64,000 nucleotides of DNA from Desulfopila sp. IMCC35006 (GCF_005116645.1 NZ_SWCM01000004.1:248001-312000); one strand, 5' to 3'. Positions 46,748 to 57,648 are shown, counted from the first letter of the stretch. Notes: generated by a model from the letters alone, not told the origin. Made by a program: numbers and translations.

Positions 46748-47512
46748 TTATTGCAACAGATTACATACCTGTTCGACCGTTATCATTTTCTTAAGACATG
46801 CATTCAATGCATCATCGCCGCTTAAATCATCCCAGGTCAAACTCTCATCCACTGAAAAACAGCCACTCCGCGTCCTTCGCAGCTGGACCAGATGGGCACC
46901 ACAGCCAAGAGACCGGCCGATATCAGCCGCCAGGGTCCGGATATACGTACCTTTGCTGCACACGACCCTGATACAGAGTTCTGCTTCTTCTCCGCTGAGG
47001 GTTCGGTTTGCATCGGTGCGCTCAAGGGTTGATATATTTACTTCGCGCGCGTCTTTGCTGATCTCAATTCCCTTCCGGGCATAATAATAGAGAGGTTTGC
47101 CGTTATGCTTGAGTGCGGAATATGCAGGAGGTACCTGCATCTGCCTGCCCCTGAATCCCTGCAGGCATTCCTCCACTTGAAGGCTTGATATCTCACCTAC
47201 CGGACAGCGTGCAGTCACTGCCCCTTCCGTGTCCAGCGTCTCGGTTTCAACTCCCAGCCGAAGCGTCGCCAGGTATTCTTTTTCTCCGTCCATAAACCGT
47301 GAAATCAACCTGGTCGCAGGGCGTCCGGCACAGAGGATGAGCAGTCCCGTCGCAAAAGGATCAAGGGTTCCCGCGTGACCTACCTTTTTTATCTTGAGGA
47401 TTCGGCGTAACCTGCTTACCACCTTAAAAGAGCTGATGCCGACCGGCTTATCGACTAGAAAGACACCGGCGGCAAAGTCTTGAGCAATATCTGGGGCCAT
47501 GATAACCGTCAT
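46748..47512 (-). CDS. truB: tRNA pseudouridine-55 synthase
   Basis: A 254-residue TruB that makes pseudouridine 55 in the T-loop of tRNAs. GVFLVDKPVGISSF and the catalytic-Asp motif GHAGTLDPFATGLLI are visible, with ATRLISRFMDGEKEY after them. The start is ATG 47512 or 47500; longer readings overlap nrnA. It is next to nrnA in the cluster. Confidence 0.96.
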   Translation of the reverse strand: MTVIMAPDIAQDFAAGVFLVDKPVGISSFKVVSRLRRILKIKKVGHAGTLDPFATGLLILCAGRPATRLISRFMDGEKEYLATLRLGVETETLDTEGAVTARCPVGEISSLQVEECLQGFRGRQMQVPPAYSALKHNGKPLYYYARKGIEISKDAREVNISTLERTDANRTLSGEEAELCIRVVCSKGTYIRTLAADIGRSLGCGAHLVQLRRTRSGCFSVDESLTWDDLSGDDALNACLKKMITVEQVCNLLQ

Positions 47513-47549
47513 TGTGTCAGTCTGTCTCAGAAAAACGAAGCATCGGCAC

Positions 47550-48563
47550 TCAGTTGTTCTCTTGCAATGCCTTGGAGAGTACCTCAACTATTTCCCGGCG
47601 TACCCGCTCAATCGATTTTCCCTGACAGCTATAGCCAGCGGCATTGCGGTGACCACCACCATCAAACAGTTTCGCAACTTCTGCGACATCGCATCTGCCT
47701 TTGGCGCGCATACTGACGGAAACAAAGCCATTTCCTGTTTCTTTAATAAAAACTGCCACTTTGACGGATCGAAGAGATCGAGGATAGTCTATAAAACCTT
47801 CCACATCCTGCAGTGTTGCACCACTTTCCTTAATCATCTGATCCGACACATGCATGAAAGCGATCTGATTGGACTCGTAGAGATTGAGCGTCGAAAGGAC
47901 CATCTCCATCAATTTCAACCGCTCACGACTATAGTTATCGTAGAGATGACTGCAGACCACCGCCGGTCGGACACCTCTTTCCAGAAGTTCAGAGGCAATC
48001 TGCATAGTTCTCGGCCGTGTTGCCTCATAACGAAAAGAACCGGTATCGGTGCAGATGGCAACATACAGGTTAAAGGCACATTTATAGCTTATCGGAACAT
48101 CAAGCGCCATTGCCAGCTCATACACCATCTCGCCGGTAGAGGAACGTCCCGCTTCAACCCACCGGGCAGTACCGAACTCACTATGCGATTGATGATGATC
48201 AATAACGACAAAAGGAGAAACCCGCAAGAACTCCTGTTTGCTTTTACCAAGGCGATCGTCATCACCGCAATCCAGGGCAATACTCATTAAGTTTTGACCG
48301 GCAGCAGCAACGAAAGCGCGATACTCATCCATTCTGGTATGGGCCTTGTCGATATCCGGCATGAAAGCATACAGGTGCGTGACCTGTTCTTCCAGGTAAC
48401 AGAACACATTTTTACCGAGAGTTTCCAGAATATCCGCCAAACCAAAAAGTGATCCTAGAGCATCGCCGTCGGGATGTACATGTGTGAAAAGAACAATATT
48501 ATCAATTGCTCTAATATCCTGAAGTATCCGTTCAGGAATCATCCTCGCGGGATTCTCTCTCAT
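47550..48563 (-). CDS. nrnA: DHH/DHHA1 phosphoesterase (oligoribonuclease / pAp phosphatase NrnA)
   Basis: A 337-residue DHH-family phosphoesterase. The DHH domain has HVHPDGDALGS, ALDCGDDDRLG and VIDHHQSH; the DHHA1 domain has FDGGGHRNAAGY. NrnA degrades nanoRNA and pAp. It overlaps rbfA by 32 bp; the ATG at 48563 or one at 48542 may be used. Its place between rbfA and truB is common. Confidence 0.93.
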   Translation of the reverse strand: MRENPARMIPERILQDIRAIDNIVLFTHVHPDGDALGSLFGLADILETLGKNVFCYLEEQVTHLYAFMPDIDKAHTRMDEYRAFVAAAGQNLMSIALDCGDDDRLGKSKQEFLRVSPFVVIDHHQSHSEFGTARWVEAGRSSTGEMVYELAMALDVPISYKCAFNLYVAICTDTGSFRYEATRPRTMQIASELLERGVRPAVVCSHLYDNYSRERLKLMEMVLSTLNLYESNQIAFMHVSDQMIKESGATLQDVEGFIDYPRSLRSVKVAVFIKETGNGFVSVSMRAKGRCDVAEVAKLFDGGGHRNAAGYSCQGKSIERVRREIVEVLSKALQENN

Positions 48564-48954
48564 TGGCTATTTCCTGAAAAATTTCCTCCAGCTCGGCTAC
48601 CTTCTCCACCACATTATCATAACGGAACTGCAGAGCTGGGGTAAAACGCAGATTAAGCGTTTTGGCAATATGACTGCGCATGAATCCCTTGGCCGCATCA
48701 AGGCCTATTCCCGCCTCTTTGATTTCTTTTTTCCCGCCGAGAACGGTGAAGAATATCTTGGCCGTGCTCAAGTCATCCGGCACCTCCACCCGAGAGAGGC
48801 TCACTCCCTGCAGACGTGGATCACGCACCTTGTTCAGCAGCAGAATAGCCAGTTCGTTTCTGATAGCCTCGGCCACCCTCGATGAACGCTTTTTTTCACT
48901 TTTTCCACCTATACCGATGGAGTCCAGTGTCTGTTTGGGATCCCAGATTGTCAC
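48532..48954 (-). CDS. rbfA: Ribosome-binding factor A
   Basis: A 140-residue KH-like protein that aids 30S maturation. SSRVAEAIRNELAILLLNKVRDPRLQGVSLSRVEV and RFTPALQFRYDN are the family hallmarks (shown here as features near residues 24-60 and 98-110). The start is GTG at 48954, 15 bp after infB. It overlaps nrnA. Confidence 0.95.
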   Translation of the reverse strand: MTIWDPKQTLDSIGIGGKSEKKRSSRVAEAIRNELAILLLNKVRDPRLQGVSLSRVEVPDDLSTAKIFFTVLGGKKEIKEAGIGLDAAKGFMRSHIAKTLNLRFTPALQFRYDNVVEKVAELEEIFQEIANERESREDDS

Positions 48955-48969
48955 AGTGTAACCTTTTCT

Positions 48970-51765
48970 CTAAAGGGTCGCCTCGACTTCGTTCATAACG
49001 AAAGCCTCTATATTGTCGCCCACTTTTATATCATTAAACTTCTCGACGCCGATACCGCATTCATACCCCGACGCAACTTCCTTCACATCGTCTTTAAAGC
49101 GCCGCAACGAATCGATCTTGCCGGTATAAATAACCACTCCGTCTCGGAGTACGCGAGCCTTGGCAGTCCTGAGAATCTTGCCGTTAAGCACAGAACAGCC
49201 GGCGATTGTACCAATTTTCGGGACACTGAAGGTTTCGCGAACCTCCGCCAGACCAATCACCTCTTCTTCAAAGGTAGGTTCGAGCATCCCGACCATTGCC
49301 TTGCGAATATCGTCAAGGGCATGATAAATAACATCATAGGACCGGACATCGACGTTCTCTTTGAGCGCCAGTTCCTTAACCTTCACACCAGCCCGGACAT
49401 TGAAACCGATGATGATGGCGTCAGATGCGGAGGCGAGCAAAATATCAGATTCGGTAATCGTACCGGTCCCTTCGTGCAGGATCTTCACCTTGATTTCCTT
49501 GGTGGACAAATCAGCAGCGGCTTTGGCAAAAGCCTCCAGGGTACCCTGTACGTCTGCTCGCAGCACGATACGCAGTTCCTGAACATCGCCTTCGCTCATC
49601 TGTTCGAACAACTTATCAAGGGAAATCTTGCTGTTGGCGCCAAGTTCACTTTCTCGCGCCTTCAGGGATCGAACCTGCGAAACACTTCTGGCCATTTTTT
49701 CATCCGGCACGACAATAAACTCATCACCGGCACTCGGCACGCCTGAAAGTCCTTGAACTTCCACGGGAATTGAAGGCCCGGCCTCTTTGATTCTCCGCCC
49801 CTTATCATCGAGCATCGATCGCACTTTACCACTGTACTGGCCAACAACAAAATATTCGCCGAGACGCAGGGTACCGTCCTGAATCAGAACAGTAGCCACC
49901 GGCCCTCTGCCTTTATGCAGCTGCGCTTCGATAACCCGGCCTCTGGCCTTGCGGCTGCTGTCAGCCTGCAGTTCCAGGACTTCCGCCAGCAGCTGAATGG
50001 ATTCAAGCAGATTATCAATACCGATATGTTTCTTCGCTGACGTCTCACAGTACATGGTGTCGCCGCCCCAATCTTCGGGCATCAGATTGAGTTCAGAAAG
50101 TTCTCGTTTAACCCGGTCTATATCCGCATTGTCCTTGTCTATCTTGTTGACTGCGACGAGGATCGGTACTTCGGCAGCCTGGGCATGGTGTATGGCCTCT
50201 TTGGTCTGATCCATGACCCCATCGTCGGCGGCTACGACCAGCACGACAATATCGGTAACCTGGGCGCCGCGCGATCGCATTTCGGTGAACGCAGCATGTC
50301 CAGGTGTATCAACGAAAGTCACATCCCCAGAGGCGGACCGCACGTGATAGGCACCGATGTGCTGGGTAATACCGCCTGCTTCGCCTTCGGCAACATCGGT
50401 TTTTCGAATAGCGTCAAGAATTGAGGTTTTTCCGTGGTCAACATGGCCCATAACCGTAACAACCGGTGACCGGGTTTTCTGCACACCGCCTTCCTCAGCC
50501 TCGTTAAGCATTTGCATACCGAGTTCTTCGGTAATCCCCTGCTCGACTTCATAGTCGAAATCAGCGGCGATGAGTACGGCCGTTTCCACATCAACTGATT
50601 GATTGATCGTGGCCATCACCCCAAGCCCCATGAGTTTGGCTATAACATCACTGGCTTTAATCTTCATCCGCTGAGCAAGATCGCCAACCGTTATGGCGTC
50701 ATACACTTTGAAGCGCTTTTTGCTCGCCTTCATTTCCGCGGGCGGTGAAATCACTTTTGCCGCCTTTCTGCTTCTCTTGCCGCGGCGTCCACCTTCTTTC
50801 GCCTGATAGTCTTGAGCAAAATGGGTGAATTTGACATTTTTCTGCCCCTTTTTTCCTCCTCGACGAACTTCGGCATTTTTCTCTTCTTTTACCAGCACAT
50901 TTTTTTTGCCTTTTTTCTTGATCCTGCCGGTATCATCGACGGTGGGTGCAATGGGCGTTCTTGAGGGCGCCGTATCGGGCTGTCTCTGCTGAACCGGTCG
51001 TACCCCTTTTTTCTTCACCGGGCGGGGGGACCTCTCCTCAACCGTCGGTAATTCGATAGTGCGCACGACCCTGGCCATAGGTTTTTTCTGTGCCGGCAAC
51101 TTTTCTTTCTTTCCGGGGCGGGAGACCGCTGCTACTTTCACAGCTTCCTTTGCTTCGCTTACAGCGGAAGAAGGAACTGCTGTTTTCTCGTCAGTTGCTG
51201 CCTCGCTGGCAGCAACTGTCGGCTTTTTGTCCTCTGCGGCGACTGTCTCCGCAGAGACGCCACTCTTCGGTGCGTTGATGCTCTCAGGCTCCTCCACCGG
51301 GGGTGCTACTGGAGCGGCGGCTACAGGGGCCTGGGGCGTGACAGGCTGTTTCTCTTCTATAACCGTAACAGTTTCCTGCAAAGAAACCTCCTCTGCTTGT
51401 TTTTCTTCTACACTTTCGCGCACGGCGACCGGAGGTTTCTCAACAACCTCTTCCGGCTTTGTCGCGGACAGGTCGGTCTCTGGTTCAGTTTCCGGAGCGT
51501 CCTCAACAACGGCAGGCCTGCGCCTGATTACCGTTGCCCTGCGCCGGATTACTGTCGGGCCATCTTTATCGCTATCAATACGCTTTTCGACAAGCTCGGT
51601 ATTTGCCGATTTCAGAATGGTATTCCGAATCATCTCAGCTGTTTCGTCGTCAACAGATGAACTGTGGCCTTTAATGTCAAAGCCCTGTTCAATCAGTTTA
51701 TCCGTCAACGCTTTACTGCTCATGCCAGCCTCCTTGGCCAACTCATACACCCTGATTCTGCTCAT
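48970..51765 (-). CDS. infB: Translation initiation factor IF-2
   Basis: A 931-residue GTPase that brings fMet-tRNA to the 30S subunit. An N-terminal IF2_N module (about 1-50) is followed by a long low-complexity region rich in Ala, Pro, Glu and Lys (60-340), a second IF2_N-like module (about 355-405), and the GTPase with [22 protein letters not shown] and VNKIDKD. The C-terminal C1/C2 domains are complete. It lies between ylxR and rbfA. Confidence 0.98.
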   Translation of the reverse strand: MSRIRVYELAKEAGMSSKALTDKLIEQGFDIKGHSSSVDDETAEMIRNTILKSANTELVEKRIDSDKDGPTVIRRRATVIRRRPAVVEDAPETEPETDLSATKPEEVVEKPPVAVRESVEEKQAEEVSLQETVTVIEEKQPVTPQAPVAAAPVAPPVEEPESINAPKSGVSAETVAAEDKKPTVAASEAATDEKTAVPSSAVSEAKEAVKVAAVSRPGKKEKLPAQKKPMARVVRTIELPTVEERSPRPVKKKGVRPVQQRQPDTAPSRTPIAPTVDDTGRIKKKGKKNVLVKEEKNAEVRRGGKKGQKNVKFTHFAQDYQAKEGGRRGKRSRKAAKVISPPAEMKASKKRFKVYDAITVGDLAQRMKIKASDVIAKLMGLGVMATINQSVDVETAVLIAADFDYEVEQGITEELGMQMLNEAEEGGVQKTRSPVVTVMGHVDHGKTSILDAIRKTDVAEGEAGGITQHIGAYHVRSASGDVTFVDTPGHAAFTEMRSRGAQVTDIVVLVVAADDGVMDQTKEAIHHAQAAEVPILVAVNKIDKDNADIDRVKRELSELNLMPEDWGGDTMYCETSAKKHIGIDNLLESIQLLAEVLELQADSSRKARGRVIEAQLHKGRGPVATVLIQDGTLRLGEYFVVGQYSGKVRSMLDDKGRRIKEAGPSIPVEVQGLSGVPSAGDEFIVVPDEKMARSVSQVRSLKARESELGANSKISLDKLFEQMSEGDVQELRIVLRADVQGTLEAFAKAAADLSTKEIKVKILHEGTGTITESDILLASASDAIIIGFNVRAGVKVKELALKENVDVRSYDVIYHALDDIRKAMVGMLEPTFEEEVIGLAEVRETFSVPKIGTIAGCSVLNGKILRTAKARVLRDGVVIYTGKIDSLRRFKDDVKEVASGYECGIGVEKFNDIKVGDNIEAFVMNEVEATL

Positions 51766-51865
51766 CCTTTACTCCCGTATTGCATCGCAACCATCATTTC
51801 ATTTATCAATTACCTAGGTGAACACAACCACCCGACTCCTGACAAATCATTTTAAATCTCTTTGT

Positions 51866-52069
51866 TCAAAGACGAAACAACCTTTTCCACTTTTTTTTCC
51901 TGTCAAGCAAAAGCCTCAAACATTGTTCGCTTTTACAACAATAGGCGCCTCTCCCGGGCTGTATCTGCCTTGGATCGAGTTCCACCATTTCATTTTTCCA
52001 GACAAAACGCTGAAGCGATTCTTTTGGTTTTTTAATTCCGCATGAGCAACAGGTTCGTAATGGCACCAT
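51866..52069 (-). CDS. ylxR: YlxR family RNA-binding protein
   Basis: A 67-residue YlxR (DUF448) protein with the motif RTCCSCGIKKPKESLQRFV and GRGAYCCKSEQCL. The ATG comes right after the nusA stop (2-bp gap), so it is translationally coupled. YlxR is known to affect RNA polymerase or RNase P function in some bacteria. Confidence 0.92.
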   Translation of the reverse strand: MVPLRTCCSCGIKKPKESLQRFVWKNEMVELDPRQIQPGRGAYCCKSEQCLRLLLDRKKKWKRLFRL

Positions 52070-52071
52070 TA

Positions 52072-53469
52072 TTATTCAGCTTTGTCGACAGTCCCTGCCT
52101 CTTGTGTCCCTTCCACTTCGCTTTCATTTGTTGGCGGGACTTCGACTGCACCTTCTATCTCAACTTCCGGAGCCTGTATTCCGCTTTCCGGTTCTTTCAT
52201 CGGTGCAATTTCTTCTTGTGTACTTTCTTTGGCAACAAAAGGAATTAACTTCGCCTCGTCGATCAGCCTTTGGGCAAAATCTTCATCAATGGATCGTATG
52301 ACTATCAGATCGTCAACACTTTTTTGTGCGAGTACCGCCGTTGAAAATATATTTTTGCCGAAAAGCTGGTCGGCCAGGGATTCGTCGACCCCAGGTAATT
52401 TCAACAGAGATTGATAGCCTTCATCCTGAAGATTATTATAACGCTGTTCACTTTTTACATCTATTCGCCAGCCGATAAGTTTCGAGGCCAGTCGAACATT
52501 CTGGCCCTGACGGCCGATAGCCAGCGAAAGTTGATCGTTTGGTACAACAACCAGCAGTGAGTTGGCGTCCTCGTCGGCCATAACCATACTGACATGGGCA
52601 GGGGCCAGGGCATTGTAAACATATTTGGCAGGGTCAGGGCTCCAGGTAACAATGTCAATACGTTCGCCCTGTAGTTCCTGGACGACGTTTTGAACACGGG
52701 ACCCTTTCATGCCGACACAGGCCCCTACCGGATCGACATCTCCCTCGGAGGAACTGACAGCTATTTTCGCTCTGAAACCAGGTTCCCTGGCGACACCCAT
52801 GACGCGGACAATTCCTTCCGCCATCTCCGGGACCTCCAGCTGAAACAGTTTGCCGAGGAAATCATCACAGGTTCTGGACAGGATCAGCTGTGAATCACGA
52901 CTGGTCTGCCGAACTTCTTTGAGATATGCCCTGATTCGATCCCCCTGTTTAAAAGAACGTTTGGGAATCTGTTGGTCTTTCGGTAAAATTGCATCGGTCC
53001 GGCCAAGATTAACGATCATATTGCCCCGTTCAAACCGCTGCACTATGCCACTGACCACTTCACCGATACGATCCTTGAACATATCATAAATGACTTCTCG
53101 CTCAGCATCCTTCATGCGGTGAATGATCACCTGCTTGGCGGACTGGGCAGCTATTCGGCCCAGATCGGAGATATCCAGCATCTTTTCCCCGAGTTCATCG
53201 CCAATCTGCACTTCAGGATCAAGCTTTATGGCTTCATCGAAAGAAATCTCAGTCTGTTCATCTTCAGCTTTCTCAACAACAATCCTGAACTGAAACACTT
53301 CAACTTCGCCAAATTCTTCATTATAGCGAACTTCCATGTCCCGGCGGCTCCCGAATTTTTTCCTGGCAGCAGACTGGACCGCCTCTTCGATGGCCTCTAT
53401 CAGTAATGTTTTATCAAAACCTCGATCTCTACTGATCTGGTCGATTATGCGTTTCAAATCTGATAGCAT
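52072..53469 (-). CDS. nusA: Transcription termination/antitermination factor NusA
   Basis: A 465-residue NusA. The N-terminal RNA polymerase-binding domain is followed by S1 (GEVVSGIVQRFERGNMIVNLG), KH1 (GACVGMKGSRVQNVV), KH2 (AIGRQGQNVRLASKLIGW) and one helical C-terminal repeat (LLKLPGVDESLADQLF). It ends in an acidic, Pro/Glu-rich tail of about 55 residues. It follows rimP by about 80 bp. Confidence 0.97.
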   Translation of the reverse strand: MLSDLKRIIDQISRDRGFDKTLLIEAIEEAVQSAARKKFGSRRDMEVRYNEEFGEVEVFQFRIVVEKAEDEQTEISFDEAIKLDPEVQIGDELGEKMLDISDLGRIAAQSAKQVIIHRMKDAEREVIYDMFKDRIGEVVSGIVQRFERGNMIVNLGRTDAILPKDQQIPKRSFKQGDRIRAYLKEVRQTSRDSQLILSRTCDDFLGKLFQLEVPEMAEGIVRVMGVAREPGFRAKIAVSSSEGDVDPVGACVGMKGSRVQNVVQELQGERIDIVTWSPDPAKYVYNALAPAHVSMVMADEDANSLLVVVPNDQLSLAIGRQGQNVRLASKLIGWRIDVKSEQRYNNLQDEGYQSLLKLPGVDESLADQLFGKNIFSTAVLAQKSVDDLIVIRSIDEDFAQRLIDEAKLIPFVAKESTQEEIAPMKEPESGIQAPEVEIEGAVEVPPTNESEVEGTQEAGTVDKAE

Positions 53470-53549
53470 TCTCTTACCCCGTCATAATGACTTGCAGCTC
53501 CGCTACGCGGAGAAACATTGCATTGTTCAAAAAAATGGACCCGTTCTGC

Positions 53550-54005
53550 TTAAATTGCCAGCCTGGCCTTGTTTATCTTTTCAAATGAAAACTCTATAAA
53601 ACGACCATCGTCGAGTTGCAGTTGTACCAGGTCATCAATTCCTTGCTGAATAATACCTTCGAACACTTTCTCGCCGTCAATGGCCTCGTGCACTTTAACC
53701 CGGGCCTTTTTACCGCAATATCGGCGAAAGTCTTCGATTGACCTCAGCGGTCGTTCCAATCCTGGGGAAGATACTTCTAAATAATATGCATGATCGATGA
53801 TATCTTCCACATCGAGATAACGCCCAAGTTCACGACTGACAATACTGCACTCCTCCAATGTCACTCCCGAAGCCGAATCTATGAAGACACGCAGCACCCA
53901 ACCATGACCTTCCCGGCGAAACTGCACATCAAAAAGTTCAAGTTCCATCGTCGGCAGCAGACCGCGAAGATAGCCCTGCACTGTATCGATAATTAATTCA
54001 CTCAT
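53550..54005 (-). CDS. rimP: Ribosome maturation factor RimP
   Basis: A 151-residue RimP needed for 30S maturation. Recognisable are LRVFIDSASGVTLEECSIVSREL and YYLEVSSPGLERPLRS, here split over about residues 38-95. It is the first gene of the cluster, which runs to pnp, and has a long 5' leader with its own terminator. Confidence 0.95.
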   Translation of the reverse strand: MSELIIDTVQGYLRGLLPTMELELFDVQFRREGHGWVLRVFIDSASGVTLEECSIVSRELGRYLDVEDIIDHAYYLEVSSPGLERPLRSIEDFRRYCGKKARVKVHEAIDGEKVFEGIIQQGIDDLVQLQLDDGRFIEFSFEKINKARLAI

Positions 54006-54095
54006 TACTAACCTAACAAAACCAGCCGCTCAGACCCCATGGACCAAAGAATGATCTCCTGCCATAAACACCTGTTGCGACCAATATGTGGACAT

Positions 54096-54339
54096 AAAAA
54101 AAAGCGGGCAAAGCCCACTTCCAAAAGCCGTCCCGAAGCGAAAAGCAACGGAAGGTATGGCCAAATAATCCAACCCCGGTAGAAGGGAGTAAAGCCGGGA
54201 TTCTTTCTAATGCTCGATTGCCTGCATCAAAAAACTACCAGGTATGCCACATGGAGATAACACCGTAAACGGCTCCAAAAATGAAGCAAAATCAGATTAC
54301 TCAACCAGCAAACTAAACATAAACTTTCCGGATTGTCAA
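54096..54339 (-). promoter_or_regulatory. Promoter and attenuator-like leader of the rimP-nusA-infB operon
   Basis: On the minus strand a perfect -35 TTGACA (54339-54334), a 17-bp spacer and TTAGTT (54316-54311) form a promoter. About 200 nt downstream is an intrinsic terminator: AAGTGGGC / GCCCGCTT with a TTT loop and then TTTTTT (54096-54120), still 90 bp before rimP. The leader between has GC-rich stems. Enterobacteria have a described rimP leader in the same position; here NusA feedback on this terminator is inferred. Confidence 0.6.
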
Positions 54340-54780
54340 GCCGAAAGGCATTTTGTCGTTGTATATGCTTCATTATTCAGGTTTGCTCTCCGAGGTGGTT
54401 TTGTGTCAAAAGATTGCATATTGGAACGCTGTTGCTCTTGTTCCGTGGCCCTCGGTCATCAAACATCAACCGCTGATCCTTGCCCGTCTGATTCTGTTTT
54501 GTTATTTTACCGTCAGTTACACTCTCCAGCACACCTTCTGAATTCTACTTTTACCTGTGTATTTTCATATAGTTGCCCCATTGAGATTGACACACGGAAG
54601 CATGCTCCAGATTCCTTCAAAATCGGGAATAGATAAAAAATTCTATTTGACAAACAAACCTTGTACCTTTATTTAATCCACTGTTCGTAGCACCTTCCAA
54701 TGTTGCACTGTTTACCGCATCTCAGCTAAGCAGCATCAATATTCCTCTGTAATTTTACATAAAAATAAACTTTCGATGTC
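54340..54780. other. Intergenic region upstream of topB
   Basis: About 440 bp between the rimP promoter and topB. No tRNA fold, no convincing gene. The AT-rich stretch before topB likely holds its promoter, which I could not pin down. Confidence 0.35.
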
Positions 54781-57240
54781 ATGCCAGAGAAGACTCTCAT
54801 AATTGCAGAAAAGCCAAGCGTTGCTGCTGATATAGCTAAGGTACTCCCCGGGAAATTCAAGAAAGAGAAGACCCATTTTGAAGGGGATCAATATGTCGTC
54901 TCCTATGCTATCGGCCACCTTGTCTCCATTTGTTATCCGGAAGAAATTGATCCGGCATTCCAGAAATGGAATATGGAAAATCTGCCCATTTTGCCCGAAT
55001 CTTTTCCATTGAAAGGTCTCGAAGGCACCAAAGGACAGCTGAATGCACTGCAGAAACTGATCCGCCGTAAAGATATCACGGCAATTGTCAATGCCTGTGA
55101 TGCCGGCCGCGAAGGTGAGTTAATCTTCAAATATATATTGAAGTATGTGTGGAACAGCTCCGTCGCGAAAAAATCCCTGAAACGGTTATGGCTGCAGTCG
55201 ATGACCACCGACGCTATCAAAAAAGCCCTGGATTCTCTCAGGGAGAACGAAGAAATGGTGCCGCTGGAAGACACGGCCCTCTGTCGTTCTGAATCCGACT
55301 GGCTGATCGGCATTAATGCAACCAGGGCGCTCACCGGTTTTAACTCTCGCCGCGGCGGTTTTTTCCTCACCCCCTGCGGCAGGGTGCAGACCCCGACCCT
55401 CTCTCTGCTGGTCAAGCGGGAAAGGGTGCGTCATGAATTTGTCTCCCGACCCTACTGGAGCCTGCTGGCCCACTTCTCCTTCAACGACGAATCGTACGAC
55501 GGCAAATGGACTGATCTTACTTTTACCAAGGATCCGGCCGATTCCTATAAAAAAGCCGATCGTATCTGGAAACGTGAGGACGCCGATGCGATCATCGCTA
55601 AATGCACCGGCCAACCGGCTTCCGTCTCAGAAGAGAGCAAAAAGACCAGCCAGAACGCGCCGCAACTCTATGACCTAACCTCACTGCAGAGAGAAGCCAA
55701 CTCACGGTTTGGCTTTTCCGCCAAAAATACGCTGGGGATTGCCCAGGCGCTCTACGAACGGCACAAGGTGTTAACCTACCCGCGAACCGACAGCAAACAC
55801 CTGCCCGAGGACTATATTGCCACGGTAAAAAATACTCTGAAGAGCCAATCTGACTGGCAGCTTGGTAAATTTGCCAGGCAGGCACTGGATAAAAATTACG
55901 TCCAGGCCAATAAGCGGATATTCAACAACACCAAAATTTCAGATCATCATGCCATTATTCCCACCATTCTGCTTCCCACCAATCTGGGGGAACCTGAATT
56001 CAAGATCTACCAGATGGTGGTTCAGCGGTTTTTAGCAGTTTTTTTTCCAGCGGCTGAATTTCTGAACACCAGGCGCACCTCGTGCGTCATGGACGAGACT
56101 TTTCTCACCGAGGGCAAGATTCTGCTGGAAGCCGGATGGAAAGCTATATACGGGACGATCGGCGGCGAAGGCCAGGACAAGATACTTGCACCCGTACCGG
56201 AAAACGCTGCAGTCTCCTGTCATGCCATAGACAGAGAGAACCAGGAGACGAAACCGCCCCCCAGATTCAATGAAGCGACTTTGCTGTCGGCCATGGAAAA
56301 TTCCGATAAGCTGGTTGAAGACGATGAACTCGCCGATGCCATGAAGGAAAGAGGCCTGGGCACACCGGCCACCCGGGCGGCCATCATTGAAAAGCTTATC
56401 AAGGAGAAGTATGTTGTCCGGGAAGGAAAGGACCTCACTCCCACCGGCAAAGCATTTGAGCTTCTGGCCCTGCTGGAAGCAATGAAAATTGACGTGCTGG
56501 CGTCTCCGGAAATGACCGGCGAATGGGAATTCAAACTTAATCAAATTCTCAAAGGTGAATTCACCCGGGACAAATTTATGGCTGAAATCAGATCGATGAC
56601 CAGGCATATTATCGATCAGGTCAAAAATTTCGAAAACGACGAGGTCCGCAGGGAAGCACCTTTTAGCCCGGTCAACGGAATCCGCATTTTCGACTCCCCT
56701 ACTGCCTACATCTCGGAGGATCAGAAAATAAATATCCGCAAGATTCTCGGTGGCCGCATGCTGACGGAACAAGATGTGGTGGCCCTGCTCAAGGGGGAAA
56801 CTATCGGGCCTTTCAGCGATTTCAGATCAAAAAAAGGCAAACCTTTTACCGCCTCGGTAAAACTGACCGATAATAAAATCGATTTTATGTTCGCCGATTC
56901 AAACGCCGATCTCGACATTGATGCCATCAAAAACGGCCCATCCCTCGGGAAATCGCCGATTGACGGAACCAAAGTGTTTACTGCACCGATGGCTTTCATG
57001 TCTGAATCTGCGCTCGATGGAGATGCAAAAGGGCTAAAAATAAATAAAATAATTCTCTCTAAGGAGATCACTGAAGAAAACATCACCCAACTTCTCAGAG
57101 ACGGCAGAACAGAATTGATTGAAGGTTTTATCTCCAAAAAGAGACGACCTTTCGATGCCTATCTGGTTCTTGCAAAAAATGGTAAAGTAAGTTTTGAGTT
57201 TCCACCGAGGAAATCAAAGCGCGAAGAACAAAAAAATTGA
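54781..57240 (+). CDS. topB: DNA topoisomerase III-type (type IA)
   Basis: An 819-residue type IA topoisomerase. The Toprim domain has IIAEKPSVAADIA and NACDAGREGELIFKY; the active-site Tyr is in LTYPRTDSKHLP, and SDHHAIIPT follows. Past residue about 640 there are no zinc fingers; instead two or three toprim-type C-terminal repeats occur, each with an IGPF/IEGF core followed by KKGKPF or KKRRPF. This layout is known for TopB in Bacteroidota and Firmicutes. It can decatenate or handle recombination intermediates. Confidence 0.93.
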   Translation: MPEKTLIIAEKPSVAADIAKVLPGKFKKEKTHFEGDQYVVSYAIGHLVSICYPEEIDPAFQKWNMENLPILPESFPLKGLEGTKGQLNALQKLIRRKDITAIVNACDAGREGELIFKYILKYVWNSSVAKKSLKRLWLQSMTTDAIKKALDSLRENEEMVPLEDTALCRSESDWLIGINATRALTGFNSRRGGFFLTPCGRVQTPTLSLLVKRERVRHEFVSRPYWSLLAHFSFNDESYDGKWTDLTFTKDPADSYKKADRIWKREDADAIIAKCTGQPASVSEESKKTSQNAPQLYDLTSLQREANSRFGFSAKNTLGIAQALYERHKVLTYPRTDSKHLPEDYIATVKNTLKSQSDWQLGKFARQALDKNYVQANKRIFNNTKISDHHAIIPTILLPTNLGEPEFKIYQMVVQRFLAVFFPAAEFLNTRRTSCVMDETFLTEGKILLEAGWKAIYGTIGGEGQDKILAPVPENAAVSCHAIDRENQETKPPPRFNEATLLSAMENSDKLVEDDELADAMKERGLGTPATRAAIIEKLIKEKYVVREGKDLTPTGKAFELLALLEAMKIDVLASPEMTGEWEFKLNQILKGEFTRDKFMAEIRSMTRHIIDQVKNFENDEVRREAPFSPVNGIRIFDSPTAYISEDQKINIRKILGGRMLTEQDVVALLKGETIGPFSDFRSKKGKPFTASVKLTDNKIDFMFADSNADLDIDAIKNGPSLGKSPIDGTKVFTAPMAFMSESALDGDAKGLKINKIILSKEITEENITQLLRDGRTELIEGFISKKRRPFDAYLVLAKNGKVSFEFPPRKSKREEQKN

Positions 57241-57270
57241 CAGCCCTGGCAGAAAAGGGAAGAAATAGAT

Positions 57271-57648
57271 ATGAAACAAATAAAAAAAGAGTACCAAGAT
57301 AAGTCAGGCCATGAACTGGCACAGATTTGTGCCCGCGCCGCACTCGACACGAAAGCCGAAGAGCTTGTCATTCTCGATGTCCGCGGCCTGACAACTTTCA
57401 CCGATTATTTTTTAATCATGAACGGCACCTCGACCCGCCATGTCCAGGCCCTGGCGGAATCGATCGAAGGGCAATTACGATCGAAACGAGTCAAAGCATC
57501 AAATGCTGAAGGTCTCCGGGAGGGCATGTGGGTTCTCCTGGATTTTGATGATGTAGTAGTCCATATTTTTTATCATGAACAGCGGAAATTTTACGATCTG
57601 GAAGGACTCTGGTCCGATGGCAAGCGCGTAGAAGTTGAATTGTCATAA
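57271..57648 (+). CDS. rsfS: Ribosomal silencing factor RsfS
   Basis: A 125-residue RsfS/Iojap protein that binds L14 and blocks subunit joining on starvation. Core motifs are FTDYFLIMNGTSTRHVQALA, W-V-LLDFDDVVVHIF and RKFYDLEGLW. It starts 30 bp after topB with a GGAAG site and precedes thrC by 55 bp. In many genomes rsfS sits with nadD; here it does not. Confidence 0.96.
   Translation: MKQIKKEYQDKSGHELAQICARAALDTKAEELVILDVRGLTTFTDYFLIMNGTSTRHVQALAESIEGQLRSKRVKASNAEGLREGMWVLLDFDDVVVHIFYHEQRKFYDLEGLWSDGKRVEVELS

Noticed and set aside
54120-54250. Possible tRNA or small RNA before rimP
   Set aside because: GC-rich stems are present but no cloverleaf, T-loop GTTCRAATCC or CCA end; kept only as part of the leader.
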